A DNA stretch of 8,239 bases from Caldilineaceae bacterium (GTDB lineage: Bacteria; Chloroflexota; Anaerolineae; Caldilineales; Caldilineaceae): the NCBI GenBank assembly GCA_026645635.1, contig JAPKMV010000125.1:1-8239 (forward strand), read 5' to 3'. A model generated the notes under the pieces. The model had not been told where the DNA came from and did no database searches. It saw nothing but the letters and a program-made list of their open reading frames with translations. Positions 7,626-8,239 of this stretch are shown one piece after another. Numbering within the stretch: the first letter of the stretch is position 1; every line of letters begins with the position of its first letter. The position numbers and the translations under genes were made by a program.

Positions 7626-8239
7626 ATGCGCGCAACTGTGGAGAGCGAACGGCCGGAAGGGGATACGCCGCCTGTGGGTCTGGACAGCGGGCGCATGTTG
7701 AGCGCGACGCTGCTGGTGATGCTGTTCTTCGTGCTCAGCCGCGCCACCGGGCTGCTGCGCGAGGTCGTCCTCAGCAACCGCTTCGGCACCACTGCCGCCT
7801 ACGACGCCTATCTGGCGGCTTTCCGCGTGCCCGATATGCTCTTTCAACTGGTGGCGGGCGGCGCGCTGGGCAGCGCCTTTCTGCCGGTCTTCGCCGCCTT
7901 CTGGCTGAAACAGGACAAGCGCGAGGCCTGGCTGCTCTTCTCGCGCGTCCTCAACCTGGTGGTGCTGGTGCTGGTCGGCATGGCCGCGCTGGCGGCCCTC
8001 TTCGCCGAGCCGATCGTGCGCAATGTGTTGGCGCCCGGCTTCAGCCCCGAACAGGCGAGCGTCACCGCCGAACTGATGCGCGTGATGCTCTTTGGCACGG
8101 TGATCTTCGGCGCCAGCGGGCTGGTGATGGGCGCGCTCAACGCCACGCAGCATTTTGTGACGCCGGCCGCTGCGCCGGTGCTCTACAACGTGGCGATCAT
8201 CGCCGCAGCCTACTGGCTTGGCCCAACGCTGGGCGTGCG
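7626..8239 (+). CDS. murJ: Lipid II flippase MurJ (MviN), 3' end cut off by the window
   Basis: Inner-membrane flippase that moves the peptidoglycan precursor lipid II to the outer face of the membrane. The frame runs open to the window end, giving 204 codons. After a 23-residue polar N-terminus come hydrophobic segments at about 25-45, 70-93, 105-133, 155-175 and 187-202. Family signatures are FVLSRATGLLREVV (38-48 contains Arg39, Arg45 and Glu46), FGTTAAYDAYLAAFRVPD with Asp60, LVAGGALGSAFLPVF at 75-89, and NATQHFVTPAAAPVLYN. These line up with Arg18, Arg24, Asp25 and Asp39 of E. coli MurJ. The Arg52 and Glu57 equivalents appear to be Phe73 and Gly78. The start is ATG 7626 next to the TATAAT box. 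ATG 7695 (Met24) would give a conventional short N-terminus but also lacks a ribosome site. Confidence 0.93.
   Translation, partial: MRATVESERPEGDTPPVGLDSGRMLSATLLVMLFFVLSRATGLLREVVLSNRFGTTAAYDAYLAAFRVPDMLFQLVAGGALGSAFLPVFAAFWLKQDKREAWLLFSRVLNLVVLVLVGMAALAALFAEPIVRNVLAPGFSPEQASVTAELMRVMLFGTVIFGASGLVMGALNATQHFVTPAAAPVLYNVAIIAAAYWLGPTLGV

Overview
This GC-rich window carries eight protein genes and three palindromic repeat elements. The organism is probably a member of the Chloroflexota (Caldilineae or Anaerolineae type). This is an inference from the mix of genes, the AATCTC-type palindromic repeats, a secreted protease ending in a short hydrophobic Pro-containing tail with a final Arg, and one apparently leaderless gene. 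No rRNA or other taxonomic marker is present, so the assignment is moderate at best.

Layout. Bases 1-2310 (+) hold the 3' part of kdpD and the whole of kdpE, a sensor kinase and response regulator pair for potassium limitation. They overlap by TTGA and are translationally coupled; the Kdp pump genes are not in the window. Bases 2317-2778 (-) encode a Bcp/PrxQ thiol peroxidase, tail to tail with kdpE. A 211-base divergent spacer separates it from a secreted subtilisin-family (S8) protease at 2990-4960 (+). The start region of the protease contains an imperfect inverted repeat of a dispersed type. A small alpha/beta-hydrolase lipase follows at 5006-5593 (+), probably in the same transcript. Bases 5664-6551 (-) encode the redox-activated chaperone Hsp33.

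Bases 6573-7625 are the most unusual part. A 252-residue protein of unknown function (6653-7411, -) is bracketed by two palindromic arrays built from the same 8-base unit, AATCTCCT and close variants. One array touches its stop codon. The other lies in its predicted 5' leader, just downstream of a TATAAT box. The protein looks like a degenerate PD-(D/E)XK nuclease-type domain joined by a helical linker to a PcrA/UvrD-type C-terminal Tudor-like domain. Diverging from it is murJ (7626 to the window end, +), whose TATAAT box sits 7 bases before the ATG and suggests a leaderless mRNA.

Common threads: Bcp and Hsp33 both belong to peroxide and thiol stress defence. The protease is exported and the lipase appears cytosolic. 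KdpDE and MurJ are housekeeping envelope and ion functions. Apart from kdpDE, the genes do not form one pathway.
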